64,000 bases of DNA from Cellvibrio sp. 79. GTDB lineage: Bacteria > Pseudomonadota > Gammaproteobacteria > Pseudomonadales > Cellvibrionaceae. Under the pieces are notes generated by a model, which worked only from the letters and a program-made list of their open reading frames with translations, made no database searches and was not told the DNA's origin. The position numbers and the translations under genes are program-made. The stretch covers positions 659,957 through 723,956 of the forward strand of contig MVDH01000003.1 of the NCBI GenBank assembly GCA_003056245.1. Reading direction: 5' to 3'. Every line of letters starts with the position of its first letter. The stretch's first letter is position 1. Shown piece by piece: positions 8,729-17,607 of the stretch.

Positions 8729-10534
8729 TCAACGCACCCGTTTTAAACTTTGCACGGTAAGGTCAAGCGCTTTGTGCATATCCAAACGTGCAGAGCGGCC
8801 GACATCGGGGTGGTTGAGTTCATTGTTTCTTTCCGACGGTAAAATAGGTGACGTAAGATCATCCGCATCGGTGGGTTCAAAATCAGATTCCTCACCAATG
8901 GTCATCGCACTACGGCGCAACAGGATGCGTATTTGTTCCGGTTCCAATTGCGAGTTGATTGAGAGCATTGCAGCAACCAAACCGGTAACCAATGGTGTCG
9001 CATAGGAGGTGCCGCAATGTTTTTTACCTTCTGCATTAATTTTTAACACCGAGCTGTGCACACAAGCCGCAGCAGTAATATCCACGCGCATATCGATATT
9101 GGAGGCTCTGCGTTTTACAACGTAATCCGGATCATTCACCTGCGCGCTTTTTTTATTGCTGCGCTCATGCCCGCCAACAACAAATAATTGTTCTGTCACA
9201 AATGAAGATGGCAAACGATATTCATCAAGGCCGGAAAATGAGGCGCCGTTGCCGGCTGAATTAATGACAATCACATCAGGATGTTTCATTCGTAGCCAGA
9301 GAAAAAATTCTTCCAGCAATTCTTCATACCCACTCATGGCCAAACCGGATCTGACCAGCGAATCTACATCCTTGCCATCCACATTTTTTGCACCCACACG
9401 GTGGATACCCCAACTCCAGTTGAGCACGCGCACGCCATCTTCAACGAGATTCACAGACGCCGCGATATTGGCAGTGATGCCTGCATCAGAATTGCGCTCC
9501 ACAATCACATCAAAACCCGGCCCTGCTTTATCCAAACCGCGCAAAAAACCGCTGTTGCCACCGTTGTTCCAGGCCGCCGCAAAAATCCCCGCAACCGTGG
9601 AGCCGTGTGATTGTGATTTTTCCGCATCGCGCGCATAAAGACAAATACGTTTGGGATCACGGCGACAATCACCGAGATAATCAGAGAAATCCGGCGAATC
9701 AAAATCCACATCGCGTTCGATAACGCCAATCTTTATCGGTTGAGTAGCTAGGGGATTGGATTTCGCCGGAATACGACGCAGATAAAAATCAACGGCATTG
9801 AGAAAACGATTAGATGCCCACTCACCTTCGCTGATGTCATCGGCGCCGGCTAAATTCGAAGCGGTAATTTCACCTTCGATTTCCTTCTCTGCACCTGTCT
9901 CTTCGATAATCACTGCATCGACACCAATCTCACTGCCGAGACGCAACACAATTGCATCGCGCTCAATAAGATTGCGCGCCGGTAGCCGCAACTGATAAGT
10001 ATTTAATGGGGGAATAAAGCCAACAATTTTTGCATTGTATTTTTTAGCGAGGCGGCGAGCTTCAGTTATGCCATCGTAATTTTCTTCGATGATTACGCTC
10101 ACCAGATCAACATACGTTGTCAAGCCATCCATATTTTTGGCGACTTCATTTTTATTCGCCGCCACCACATGGCTGCCTTTCAAACTCAGCCAAACCGGAT
10201 TGCTTTTTTGTTCCCCTTGCTCCAACCATAGGGGACCACTTTGGTATTTACCATCAGGTAAAGTAATACGAAGCACATTGCCATCACGTTTTATTTCGTT
10301 AGCCGCTAACAGATTTTTACCAAACCGGATTTTTAACTGCTTATCAAATAATTTCCCTCTGGTACTAACACAAAACTCCTGCTGTCCTGTTGTAAAAAAA
10401 TCACCGCAGCGTTCCATGTGTTTTATGCGCAATAAACCATCAGCATGACTAATTCCCGTCATCCCGGTCAGCGAACAAATAATAAAAATAAAGCTAGTCC
10501 AATATCGCTTTACACACACAAGCTCCATCCTCAT
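8729..10534 (-). CDS. Secreted subtilisin-like (S8) serine protease
   Basis: About 600 residues with an N-terminal signal peptide ending near ISHA. Numbered from the longest open frame (start 10543), the triad is Asp278 or Asp280 in IERDVDFDSP, His313 in SHGSTVAGI and Ser513 in CGTSYATPLVTG, with VINSAGNGA giving the oxyanion Asn. About 230 residues precede the catalytic domain; they contain several Cys and may be a pro-region or binding domain. Start choice is uncertain: ATG at 10534 or 10528. It heads the gene run down to 7965. Protease activity is well supported; substrate and role are unknown. Confidence 0.9.
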   Translation of the reverse strand: MRMELVCVKRYWTSFIFIICSLTGMTGISHADGLLRIKHMERCGDFFTTGQQEFCVSTRGKLFDKQLKIRFGKNLLAANEIKRDGNVLRITLPDGKYQSGPLWLEQGEQKSNPVWLSLKGSHVVAANKNEVAKNMDGLTTYVDLVSVIIEENYDGITEARRLAKKYNAKIVGFIPPLNTYQLRLPARNLIERDAIVLRLGSEIGVDAVIIEETGAEKEIEGEITASNLAGADDISEGEWASNRFLNAVDFYLRRIPAKSNPLATQPIKIGVIERDVDFDSPDFSDYLGDCRRDPKRICLYARDAEKSQSHGSTVAGIFAAAWNNGGNSGFLRGLDKAGPGFDVIVERNSDAGITANIAASVNLVEDGVRVLNWSWGIHRVGAKNVDGKDVDSLVRSGLAMSGYEELLEEFFLWLRMKHPDVIVINSAGNGASFSGLDEYRLPSSFVTEQLFVVGGHERSNKKSAQVNDPDYVVKRRASNIDMRVDITAAACVHSSVLKINAEGKKHCGTSYATPLVTGLVAAMLSINSQLEPEQIRILLRRSAMTIGEESDFEPTDADDLTSPILPSERNNELNHPDVGRSARLDMHKALDLTVQSLKRVR

Positions 10535-10661
10535 AAAACCCAAGCGGTATATTTACGACTGGAAACAGCGAGTTCTGGTTCCTGTGGGAGAAGTCACCCC
10601 CCTCGCTATCTCACCTATCAGGCCTCAGAACTGGTCAATACTTGCACAATCGACATCAAAT

Positions 10662-10687
10662 GATATACATTAAAACAAATGTATATC
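10662..10687. promoter_or_regulatory. Candidate autoregulatory operator of the AbrB/PIN module
   Basis: GATATACATT (10662-10671) and AATGTATATC (10678-10687) form a perfect 10-base inverted repeat with a 6-base spacer, ending 14 bases before the antitoxin ATG. Antitoxins of this type commonly bind such a site to repress their own operon. Confidence 0.7.
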
Positions 10688-10701
10688 CGGCGGTAATCAC
10701 T

Positions 10702-10929
10702 ATGCAAATTTCCAAATGGGGTAACAGCCTTGCCATTCGCATCCCTGCAAATATCGCGAAATTGCTGGAATTGAAAGAAGGCGATCAGGTAGAAATTGTT
10801 TCCTCAAGTCATGGTTTTGAAGTCATCAAGGATGAAAGTAAAGCCAAGGCATTAGAAACAATCACACGCTTTCAGGGACGCTTACCTAAAAACTTTAATT
10901 TTGACAGGGATGAATTGAATGAGAGATAG
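10702..10929 (+). CDS. AbrB/MazE-fold antitoxin
   Basis: 75 residues from the ATG at 10702. The open frame extends 60 bases upstream, but that stretch covers the operator palindrome and lacks a good start. The N-terminus is a textbook SpoVT/AbrB swapped-hairpin domain (MQISKWGNSLAIRIPANIAK, then LKEGDQVEIV), and the C-terminal tail should wrap the toxin. It overlaps the PIN toxin gene by 11 bases, the usual coupling in these pairs. Confidence 0.9.
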   Translation: MQISKWGNSLAIRIPANIAKLLELKEGDQVEIVSSSHGFEVIKDESKAKALETITRFQGRLPKNFNFDRDELNER

Positions 10930-11314
10930 GATTTTTCTCGACACCAACATACTGGTCTATGCGCTTCTGGATGAAGGCCATAAACAAAAAACTGCATTCG
11001 AGTTGCTTCAATCCGGCTGCGTAATCAGCACTCAGGTGCTCAATGAATTCACCCAGGTCGCACGCAAAAAAGCCAAACTGGAATGGCAGGAAATTACCGA
11101 TTTAAGCAACGCCATCCAAACGCTTACGGAAATCATTCCATTAATGAGGGAAACTCACAACCTCGGATTGGAGATTGCAAAACAATATGGTTATGGTTTT
11201 TATGATTCGTTGATTATTGCAACGGCCATTGAAAGCCAGTGTAATTTGTTGATCTCAGAAGATATGCAGCATGGACAGCGGATTGAAATGTTAGTGATTA
11301 GTAATCCTTTTTAA
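10919..11314 (+). CDS. PIN-domain (VapC-type) ribonuclease toxin
   Basis: 131 residues with the acidic set of PIN nucleases: Asp8 in FLDTNILVYA, Glu43 in VLNEF, Asp96 in FYDSLIIATA and Asp115 in ISEDMQHG. Such toxins cut specific RNAs, often tRNA, when freed from the antitoxin. All key residues are kept, so it is likely active. The pairing with an AbrB-type antitoxin is common for chromosomal VapBC modules. Confidence 0.9.
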   Translation: MRDRIFLDTNILVYALLDEGHKQKTAFELLQSGCVISTQVLNEFTQVARKKAKLEWQEITDLSNAIQTLTEIIPLMRETHNLGLEIAKQYGYGFYDSLIIATAIESQCNLLISEDMQHGQRIEMLVISNPF

Positions 11315-11327
11315 AATATTGTTCCTG

Positions 11328-11795
11328 TTACAAGCTTGAATTAAAAAAAGTAAACGCTGTTTCCAGACGCTCTGCACTATCTCCGTAATTTTTTAGTTTT
11401 AATATTTCCACTACACATTCGGCAGTACACAATCCACCTTCAAGCTGATTGCGCCTGAGTTGGTATTGAGAGATCTGTTGCGGTTGAAGGTGCGCTCTGG
11501 GCAAATCTTTCAAGTAAGGGCTACGATTAAATATTTTACGTGCTTCCTGCCAAGTCGCATCCAATAAAATAATATTGTCAACGGCTGTTACAGGTTCAGC
11601 TTGGGTAGCTTCAACCTCCAAAGGATAGAGTAATACTGTTTTTTCACATCGGATCGCTTCCAATAAGACACTACTGGGCGCGTTTCTTTGCCAAACTACT
11701 CGCTCTACAATCTCCGGCACAAGACTCGCTACCAATGCACCCGTATTGGTAACACGCAACAACTCTCGTTCATGAGTGAGTAAAAATATTTTCAT
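11328..11795 (-). CDS. DTW-domain protein (probable tRNA aminocarboxypropyltransferase family)
   Basis: 155 residues from the ATG at 11795; the longer frame would run into rsmE. It opens with MKIFLLTHERELLRVTNTG and carries LLDATWQEARKIF, the DTW motif region (here DATW), followed by YQLRRNQLEGGLCTAE. E. coli TapT of this family adds the aminocarboxypropyl group of S-adenosylmethionine to tRNA uridine 47 (acp3U). The zinc-type Cys cluster of TapT is not visible, placing it in the shorter branch whose substrate is less certain. It is the last gene of a five-gene operon, 10 bases after rsmE. Confidence 0.8.
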   Translation of the reverse strand: MKIFLLTHERELLRVTNTGALVASLVPEIVERVVWQRNAPSSVLLEAIRCEKTVLLYPLEVEATQAEPVTAVDNIILLDATWQEARKIFNRSPYLKDLPRAHLQPQQISQYQLRRNQLEGGLCTAECVVEILKLKNYGDSAERLETAFTFFNSSL

Positions 11796-11805
11796 CGTAT
11801 AGCTA

Positions 11806-12531
11806 TTAAAAATCCCCCCACAAATACTGCACCAAACTAATCGCCGCAACCGGCGCAGTTTCCGTGCGTAATACTCTTGGGCCGAGGGTGAGTGCGTTGA
11901 AATTTTTTTCTTGTGCCTGAGTAATTTCGCTTTCGCTTAATCCGCCTTCGGGGCCAATTAATAAGGTTACACTTTGTGGTTTTTGTTCGGCGGGAAGGGT
12001 TTTGCTATCGCGGTGATGTAACACAAAACGCAAATCGGAATTTACTGTGGTTAACCAATCTGAAATTTGAACCGGGGCGGATAATTCCGGAAGCAAATTA
12101 CGTTGGCATTGTTCGCAAGCACTGATGAGAATTTGCTGCCAACGATCCAGCAATTTTTCCTGACGCTCGCCGCCTGTTTTTACCTCCGTGCGTTCAGTAA
12201 TCAGCGGTGTGATTCTGGTGACGCCAAGTTCAGTGGCTTTTTGCAACACCCATTCAAAGCGTTCGCCGCGCGAAATACCGATGGCTAATTCCAGTTGCAA
12301 CGGCGATTCACGATTATCGGCAATGTGTTCAGCAATGGCGACGGTGACCGTTTTTTTACTGACTTCCTGAATAATTGCGGCGAACTCACCGCCGCTTCCA
12401 TTGAAGAGAATTAATTCGCGGCCAGCTTGCATGCGCAACACTTTGCTTAGGTGATGCGATGCAGCTTCTTCCAGTTGCAGCAACTCGCCGGTAATTAATG
12501 CTTGTTCAGTAAAAATTCGAGGAATGCGCAT
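11806..12531 (-). CDS. rsmE: 16S rRNA m3U1498 methyltransferase RsmE
   Basis: 241 residues, the expected length. The N-terminal PUA-like part (MRIPRIFTEQ, ASHHLSKVLRMQAG) is followed by a SPOUT knot with LLIGPEGGLSESEI and LGPRVLRTETAPVAAI, both diagnostic. It methylates N3 of U1498 in 16S rRNA. It starts 4 bases after the stop of the toroid-protein gene, so it is translated from the same message as the sugar-type genes upstream, an unusual partner for a housekeeping rRNA methylase. Confidence 0.96.
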   Translation of the reverse strand: MRIPRIFTEQALITGELLQLEEAASHHLSKVLRMQAGRELILFNGSGGEFAAIIQEVSKKTVTVAIAEHIADNRESPLQLELAIGISRGERFEWVLQKATELGVTRITPLITERTEVKTGGERQEKLLDRWQQILISACEQCQRNLLPELSAPVQISDWLTTVNSDLRFVLHHRDSKTLPAEQKPQSVTLLIGPEGGLSESEITQAQEKNFNALTLGPRVLRTETAPVAAISLVQYLWGDF

Positions 12532-12535
12532 GGTA

Positions 12536-13606
12536 TTAACGTTCAGTATGAAGTTGAGCGTCGGAGTTTTGATTGGTCAGCAATGAGCTGATAAATAAAC
12601 GTGCAGCACCAGTGTGTTCAGTTAGCGCATCGGCAGCTAATAAAATCGCACCTGTAGTCCAGGTGGTTTTTTCGCGCGGCCAGATTACCTGGTCGCGAAA
12701 ATTAAAACCGGTCCAATAACCACCATCGTCATCCATAAATTGGTGTAGCCAGCTAAATAAATTGACTGCTTTAGCATGCTCGCCAGCAGCAAGCAACGCG
12801 AGGGTTAATTCGCAGGATTCTGCAACAGTGACCCAGGGTTCATCGCTTACGCAACGGCAACCCACATTGTTTTCTACAAAGGTGTGCCATTTATTTTCTA
12901 TACGTTGTTGCGCGGCTTTACCTTCTACAACACCCGTGAGTATCGGATAAAACCAATCCATTGAAAAACGGGTTTTGGGTTCCCAGGTTCGGTCAAAATA
13001 TTCCGGGTGATAACGCAATGTATGGCCGAGTTTTTGGTGTGCAACACGCCACACATTTGCATCCAATCCTATTTGCTCCGCAGTGAGAATCGCGCATTCA
13101 AGGCTTTTATAAATAGAACTTGATGCAGTCACCAACGCATCTTTTTTTGCGCTACCGTCTGCTGCAACAGCCCAATAAATTTCGCCGGTGGGCGATTGGT
13201 ACTGCAATACAAAATCAATCGCTTTTTTTACGGCGAGGAAAAAGCGTTGCAAAAATTGTTCATCGCGCGTTACTAAAAAATAATGCCAGATACCGGTAGC
13301 GATGTAGGCAATAAAATTGGTTTCGCGATGGTCTTTATCCACCGGTTGATCATCCAGATAATTGGCCCACCAACTGCCATCATCCAATTGCTCCTGCACC
13401 AACCATTCATACGCGCGTTGCGCCGCTGCATATTCTCCACCGATAGTTAACCCCATGGCAGCTTCGATGTGATCCCAGGGATCTGCTTTGCCATCGGTAA
13501 ACCAGGGAATGCAACCGTTGGGTAATTGCGTACGCAAAATATAATTGATGGTGGGGCGCAATAAACTTTCGGGGAAAAATCCTTTGGTGAGTAATAGGTT
13601 TTTCAT
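12536..13606 (-). CDS. Alpha/alpha-toroid protein (prenyltransferase/glycosidase-like fold), function unknown
   Basis: 356 residues with regularly spaced aromatic and acidic helices (LPNGCIPWF, DPWDHIEAAMGL, DDGSWWANYL, GGYWTGFNF), which suggests an (alpha/alpha)6 toroid like terpene cyclase, prenyltransferase or glycoside hydrolase folds. No signal peptide. Its ATG overlaps the methyltransferase stop by four bases, and a glycosyltransferase lies further upstream, so it probably acts in one small pathway making or trimming a glycosylated compound. The substrate cannot be told from sequence. Confidence 0.75.
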   Translation of the reverse strand: MKNLLLTKGFFPESLLRPTINYILRTQLPNGCIPWFTDGKADPWDHIEAAMGLTIGGEYAAAQRAYEWLVQEQLDDGSWWANYLDDQPVDKDHRETNFIAYIATGIWHYFLVTRDEQFLQRFFLAVKKAIDFVLQYQSPTGEIYWAVAADGSAKKDALVTASSSIYKSLECAILTAEQIGLDANVWRVAHQKLGHTLRYHPEYFDRTWEPKTRFSMDWFYPILTGVVEGKAAQQRIENKWHTFVENNVGCRCVSDEPWVTVAESCELTLALLAAGEHAKAVNLFSWLHQFMDDDGGYWTGFNFRDQVIWPREKTTWTTGAILLAADALTEHTGAARLFISSLLTNQNSDAQLHTER

Positions 13607-14454
13607 TTGGCCACACCCTTTATAACCCCCTCCCAGCCTCCCCCTTGGAAAGGGGGAGGAGTTTTTGTGCGTGCAATTCCAGACCAGTCATTCCCTGAAT
13701 GAGAAGAGGATTCAATTCCCCCCCCTGCCAAGGGGGGGGTTAGGGGGGGGTTATCTTTTTTAAAATACATCACAACACTTTTTCCCATGATCGGGTTGAG
13801 GATTTTTTCCAGGGTTTGGGTGAGCCAGGGTTTTTGCATCAAGTCCCACACTAACAAACGGTGATAGGCTTTTATCAATGGATTAGTGTCTTGCGTTTTC
13901 CACCATAAACATTTTAGCCACCAAAACGGTGAATGCAGTGCATGCGCCCAATGGCGGCGATAAAACGTAAAACCCAACTGTTCGATTTCCTTGCGCAAGT
14001 GTTTTCCGTTAAAGATGCGGATATGGCCACCTTCCACCTGATGATATTCCGCACTAAGCCACCAGCAAATTTTTTCCGGCCAGGCGCGCGGTACTGTTAC
14101 AGCTAATAAACCATCTGGTTTTAATATACGTGTAATTTCAGCGAGTACTGCTTGATAGTCAGGAATATGTTCCAGGACTTCACTGCAAATAATTTTATCG
14201 ATGCTGGCATCGGCAAAGGGCAAACGTGTGGCATCGGCTTGCTGTAAATAGAATTCTTTTTCTGACTGCGGTTGTGCAAACGGGATAAAGCGTGAACGCG
14301 CGGTCAGCAAATCATTAAAATTCAGATCAACCGCAATCGCATTTACCTCTGCCTGCAAATAGACATTGATAGCATGGCGACCTTCACCGCAACCGAGATC
14401 CAATACATGATCACCAGCGTCGAGCGGAAAGTCAGTGAAATTGATGGTTAGCAT
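13603..14454 (-). CDS. Class I SAM-dependent methyltransferase with a repeat-encoded C-terminus
   Basis: 283 residues. Motif I is VLDLGCGEGRHAIN; later DKIICSEVLEHIPDY and LKPDGLLAVTVPRAW match the UbiE/Methyltransf_11 type. The last ~45 residues (from about NPPLTPPLAGGG to PPPFQGGGWEGV) are encoded by an inverted-repeat element (13623-13754), so the ancestral protein probably ended near YFKK. The stop still overlaps the next gene's ATG, so the insertion kept the frame and the coupling. It starts 2 bases after the glycosyltransferase stop. Substrate unknown. Confidence 0.85.
   Translation of the reverse strand: MLTINFTDFPLDAGDHVLDLGCGEGRHAINVYLQAEVNAIAVDLNFNDLLTARSRFIPFAQPQSEKEFYLQQADATRLPFADASIDKIICSEVLEHIPDYQAVLAEITRILKPDGLLAVTVPRAWPEKICWWLSAEYHQVEGGHIRIFNGKHLRKEIEQLGFTFYRRHWAHALHSPFWWLKCLWWKTQDTNPLIKAYHRLLVWDLMQKPWLTQTLEKILNPIMGKSVVMYFKKDNPPLTPPLAGGGIESSSHSGNDWSGIARTKTPPPFQGGGWEGVIKGVAK
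13623..13754. repeat. Paired REP/BIME-like palindromic element inside the methyltransferase gene
   Basis: Unit A (13623-13659) runs TAACCCCCTCCCAG then CCTCCCCCTTGGAAAGGGGG; unit B (about 13718-13754) is CCCCCCCCTGCCAAGGGGGG with a GTTAGGGG tail. The two G-rich palindromes face opposite ways around ~58 bases. A second pair of the same design lies at 32144-32251. This is the layout of intergenic REP doublets, here inside a reading frame. Confidence 0.8.
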
Positions 14455-14456
14455 TA

Positions 14457-15782
14457 TTATTTGCCACCGTTGAGCAGATCAAAATAAAAAGCCTGCATTT
14501 TTTTGCCGACACAATCCCAGCTTAATTGTTGCAAGATATGCTCGCGACCACGCTCGCCTAATTGCACACGCAATTCTGCATTGCCAATTAAATCACGTAG
14601 CGCATCCATTAACGATTCTACATTGCCCGCAGCAACCAGCCGCGCACCATCGCCAACAACTTCCGGTAATGCACCGCCATCGCTACAAATTAATGGCACG
14701 CCGCAGGCCATGGCTTCGGCGGCGGGCAAACCAAAGCCTTCATAAAGCGAAGGCACTACAGCAATTTCCGCGCGCGCGTATTCTTCTACCAATTCCTGGT
14801 TGCTGATGCCGGATTTAAATTGCACTACGTCCAACAAATTCAATGCCACTAATTCTTTTTGGGTGTCGCCATCTTCTTTTAATTTTCCGATGACGGTGAG
14901 TTGCAGTTGCGGAAACTCAACGCGCAGTTGCGCAATAGCACGCAATAAAATGCTTAACCCTTTTAACGGCTGATCAGAAGACGCCGTGGTAATTAATGAA
15001 AATGCGCGACGGGAAATTTTCGACAATGGTTTGAATATATTGGTATCCACTCCATTAGGAATAATATGGATATATTCAGCGGAGCGTGCGAAAGCCTGTT
15101 CAATATCACGTTGTGATTGCGCGGATACCGTGATGACATGTCGCAAATTTTGCACCACGTTTTTCTGCATCGATAAAAAACTGTACCAGCGGTTGATCAA
15201 CCAACGCTGGCCTTTTTCCGTTGCCGCCGCGAGCGCCAGGTCGCGGTCGCGGGTGATGGGATGATGCACAGTGGCGACAACATTGACACCGCGTTTTTGC
15301 AAATGCAGTAACCCGTAACCGAGGCTTTGGTTATCGTGAACAATATCGTACTGCGGTGCATGGGTTTTGAAATGGCTGACGAGGCGGCGACCAAAACAAT
15401 AAGGCTCGCCAAACGCACCACTTAATTTGCTCCACCATTCGTAAAAATCCGCGAACGATAATAAATGTTTTAGTCGCAGTGCGCGGGTGGGATTCGGGTG
15501 CGCGTACAAATCCAGGCTGGGGATTTTGATCAGGGTTACACGTGCATCGAGTTCCGGATACGGTGGGCCGGAAATCACATCGACACTATGGCCAAGATCC
15601 ACCAGCGCCTTACTCAGGTAATGAAGGTAAATCCCCTGCCCGCCCACATGCGGATGGCTGCGATAACCCAGCAGCGCGATACGCAAATTGCCGGATACCG
15701 CCGATTGCGCTGTCGTATGGATGACAGCGTTTTCGGTTGTCGAATTTGAATGGGCGTTATACGCCAGGGGTTGATATGACAT
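14457..15782 (-). CDS. Family 4-type glycosyltransferase
   Basis: 441 residues, GT-B fold. The N-terminal domain opens after a ~28-residue leader with RIALLGYRSHPHVGGQGIY, typical of retaining GT4 enzymes. The C-terminal domain has VPSLYEGFGLPAAEAMACG (the E-x7-E motif) and CSDGGALPEVVG. It transfers a sugar from a nucleotide donor to an unknown acceptor at the cytoplasmic side. It is the first gene of the operon with the methyltransferase, toroid protein, rsmE and DTW genes. Confidence 0.88.
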   Translation of the reverse strand: MSYQPLAYNAHSNSTTENAVIHTTAQSAVSGNLRIALLGYRSHPHVGGQGIYLHYLSKALVDLGHSVDVISGPPYPELDARVTLIKIPSLDLYAHPNPTRALRLKHLLSFADFYEWWSKLSGAFGEPYCFGRRLVSHFKTHAPQYDIVHDNQSLGYGLLHLQKRGVNVVATVHHPITRDRDLALAAATEKGQRWLINRWYSFLSMQKNVVQNLRHVITVSAQSQRDIEQAFARSAEYIHIIPNGVDTNIFKPLSKISRRAFSLITTASSDQPLKGLSILLRAIAQLRVEFPQLQLTVIGKLKEDGDTQKELVALNLLDVVQFKSGISNQELVEEYARAEIAVVPSLYEGFGLPAAEAMACGVPLICSDGGALPEVVGDGARLVAAGNVESLMDALRDLIGNAELRVQLGERGREHILQQLSWDCVGKKMQAFYFDLLNGGK

Positions 15783-16202
15783 GGAGCGCCGCTACCTGAT
15801 CAGTTGCACGCATTATAGGTGGTTACAGGCACCGACAACAAACTTCATCCATGTTGTCTTTGCTCCGCTATACCGCGCATCAGTGTTCTTTATTGATCAG
15901 CACCTGACCCGGCAAAAGCAGTCGCGTGTATTTTCACCAACAATGATTCCAACATTGGCGAGTGTGCTTGAACTATTGCAATTTCAACTGACTGATTGGT
16001 TTATCAACATCCGTAAAAAATCTGTTCGATAATTTGCTGTTAATTTTTTATTTCCCAAAATTTTCCTGATTATTTTTTTGCGGACGCCTGAAGCAAAAAC
16101 AACACTCGATAAATGGCACAATTTTCGCTGTAGCTTAACGCGCAGATGTTAGAAAAGCTTATGAAAAATAACTTATCGATTTTTTCCGTGTTGGAGCCAG
16201 CT
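15783..16202. other. Divergent intergenic region
   Basis: 420 bases between the divergent glycosyltransferase and aminotransferase genes. It must hold both promoters. Short open frames here look random and have no good start signals. No clear palindrome or RNA gene was seen. Confidence 0.5.
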
Positions 16203-17528
16203 ATGGAAAAGTTTTCAGGAATTTCCCGCCGCGTGTTATTGCGCGGTTCCGTTGCAGCCGCCGTTGCAGCCAATGGGTTGGCGCTCGCTAGACCCGTGTT
16301 GGCGCAAACTGGTTTTGCACTGCCGAAAATTGCGGGAACCGACGTGCTTAAAAATGCGCGTGATGAAAATTACTGGAACCAGATCGCCAGCCTATTCAAG
16401 TTATCGCCGGATTTTATTAATCTGGAAAATGGTTTTTACGGCGTGCTTTCCAAACCAGTGCTCGCCGACTACCAACAACACATTGCGCGGCTCAACGAAA
16501 CCAGTTCGTATTTTTTACGGCAGCAATATGCACAGGAAGCTACAAGAATTCGCGCGCAAATAGCGGAAGTAGCTGGCGTTGATGTGAGTGAAATTGTATT
16601 AACACGCAACGCAACTGAGGCGCTGCAAAACCTGATTGTAAATTACAACAAACTGAAACCCGGAGATACCGTGTTGTATGCGGATCTCGATTACGACAGT
16701 GCCCAGGAAAATATTGAATATTTGCGTGAAACGCGCGGTATTAATACGGTAAAAATTACCATTCCGGAGCCAGCGACTTACGAATCCATCATCGAAACGT
16801 ATGAACGTGCGTTTGCAGAACATCCGCGCATTAAATTAGTGTTGTTAACACACATTGGCCATCGCACCAGTCTTGCTATTCCGGTGACGGAAATCGCGGA
16901 GTTTGCCAAACAAAAAGATATTGATGTGTTAGTGGATGCCGCGCATTCCTGGGGACATCTGGATTTTAAAGTGCCCGATTTGAAAGCCGACTTCGGTGCA
17001 TTTAATTTACATAAATGGATTGGTGCGCCACTGGGTGTGGGTTTTATTTATATTCGCAAAGAAAAACTGGCGGCGATTAATCCGCATTTGGTCAACCGTG
17101 AAAAAGCGGCTACGGATATCAGCTCGCGTGTGCACACCGGTACTACCGCCACCGCGAATGTGCTTACCGTTCCGGCGGCGCTGGATTTCCATCGCCAACT
17201 GGGTGCGGCAAATAAAGAAGCGCGTTTGCGTTATTTGCGCGATTACTGGGTGACGCGCGTGCGTAAGGAAATTCCCAACATCCAGATTCTGACGCCTGAT
17301 GATCCACGCCTTTATGGCGCCATTACGTCGCTGCGTATCAAAGGCAAAACCAGCAAGGCGGACAATCAATTGTTAGCGCAGAAATTGCGCGAGCAGCACA
17401 ACATTTTTACCGTGGCGCGCGGCGGTGCAGCGTCCGGCGATAGTGTGCGCATTACACCGGCGATTTTTACGCGCACCAGCGATCTGGATAAATTGGTCGC
17501 TGCGCTTAAAACAGTCGCGCAAAGCTAA
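16203..17528 (+). CDS. Class V aminotransferase-fold enzyme with Tat signal (isopenicillin-N epimerase-like)
   Basis: 441 residues from the ATG at 16203, which has GGAG six bases upstream; the frame is open 57 bases further but with a worse signal. The N-terminus carries a twin-arginine signal (SRRVLLRGSVAAAVAANGLA), so the folded PLP enzyme is probably exported to the periplasm. PLP motifs are LTRNATEALQNL, VDAAHSWGHLD and the Schiff-base Lys in FNLHKWIGAPLG. Family members include epimerases and cysteine desulfurase-like enzymes. It is followed after 79 bases by a TonB receptor, which may import or sense a related compound. Exact reaction unknown. Confidence 0.85.
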   Translation: MEKFSGISRRVLLRGSVAAAVAANGLALARPVLAQTGFALPKIAGTDVLKNARDENYWNQIASLFKLSPDFINLENGFYGVLSKPVLADYQQHIARLNETSSYFLRQQYAQEATRIRAQIAEVAGVDVSEIVLTRNATEALQNLIVNYNKLKPGDTVLYADLDYDSAQENIEYLRETRGINTVKITIPEPATYESIIETYERAFAEHPRIKLVLLTHIGHRTSLAIPVTEIAEFAKQKDIDVLVDAAHSWGHLDFKVPDLKADFGAFNLHKWIGAPLGVGFIYIRKEKLAAINPHLVNREKAATDISSRVHTGTTATANVLTVPAALDFHRQLGAANKEARLRYLRDYWVTRVRKEIPNIQILTPDDPRLYGAITSLRIKGKTSKADNQLLAQKLREQHNIFTVARGGAASGDSVRITPAIFTRTSDLDKLVAALKTVAQS

Positions 17529-17607
17529 CGCGATTTTTATCCAGCGCAATTTCTAAATCTCACTAACCACACACGGGTTAAACCCGCCAGACCACAAGGA
17601 GTTACTT

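Noticed and set aside
15781-16032. Open frame of 83 codons on the plus strand
   Set aside because: It begins inside the glycosyltransferase start codon region, has no ribosome binding site and its composition looks random.
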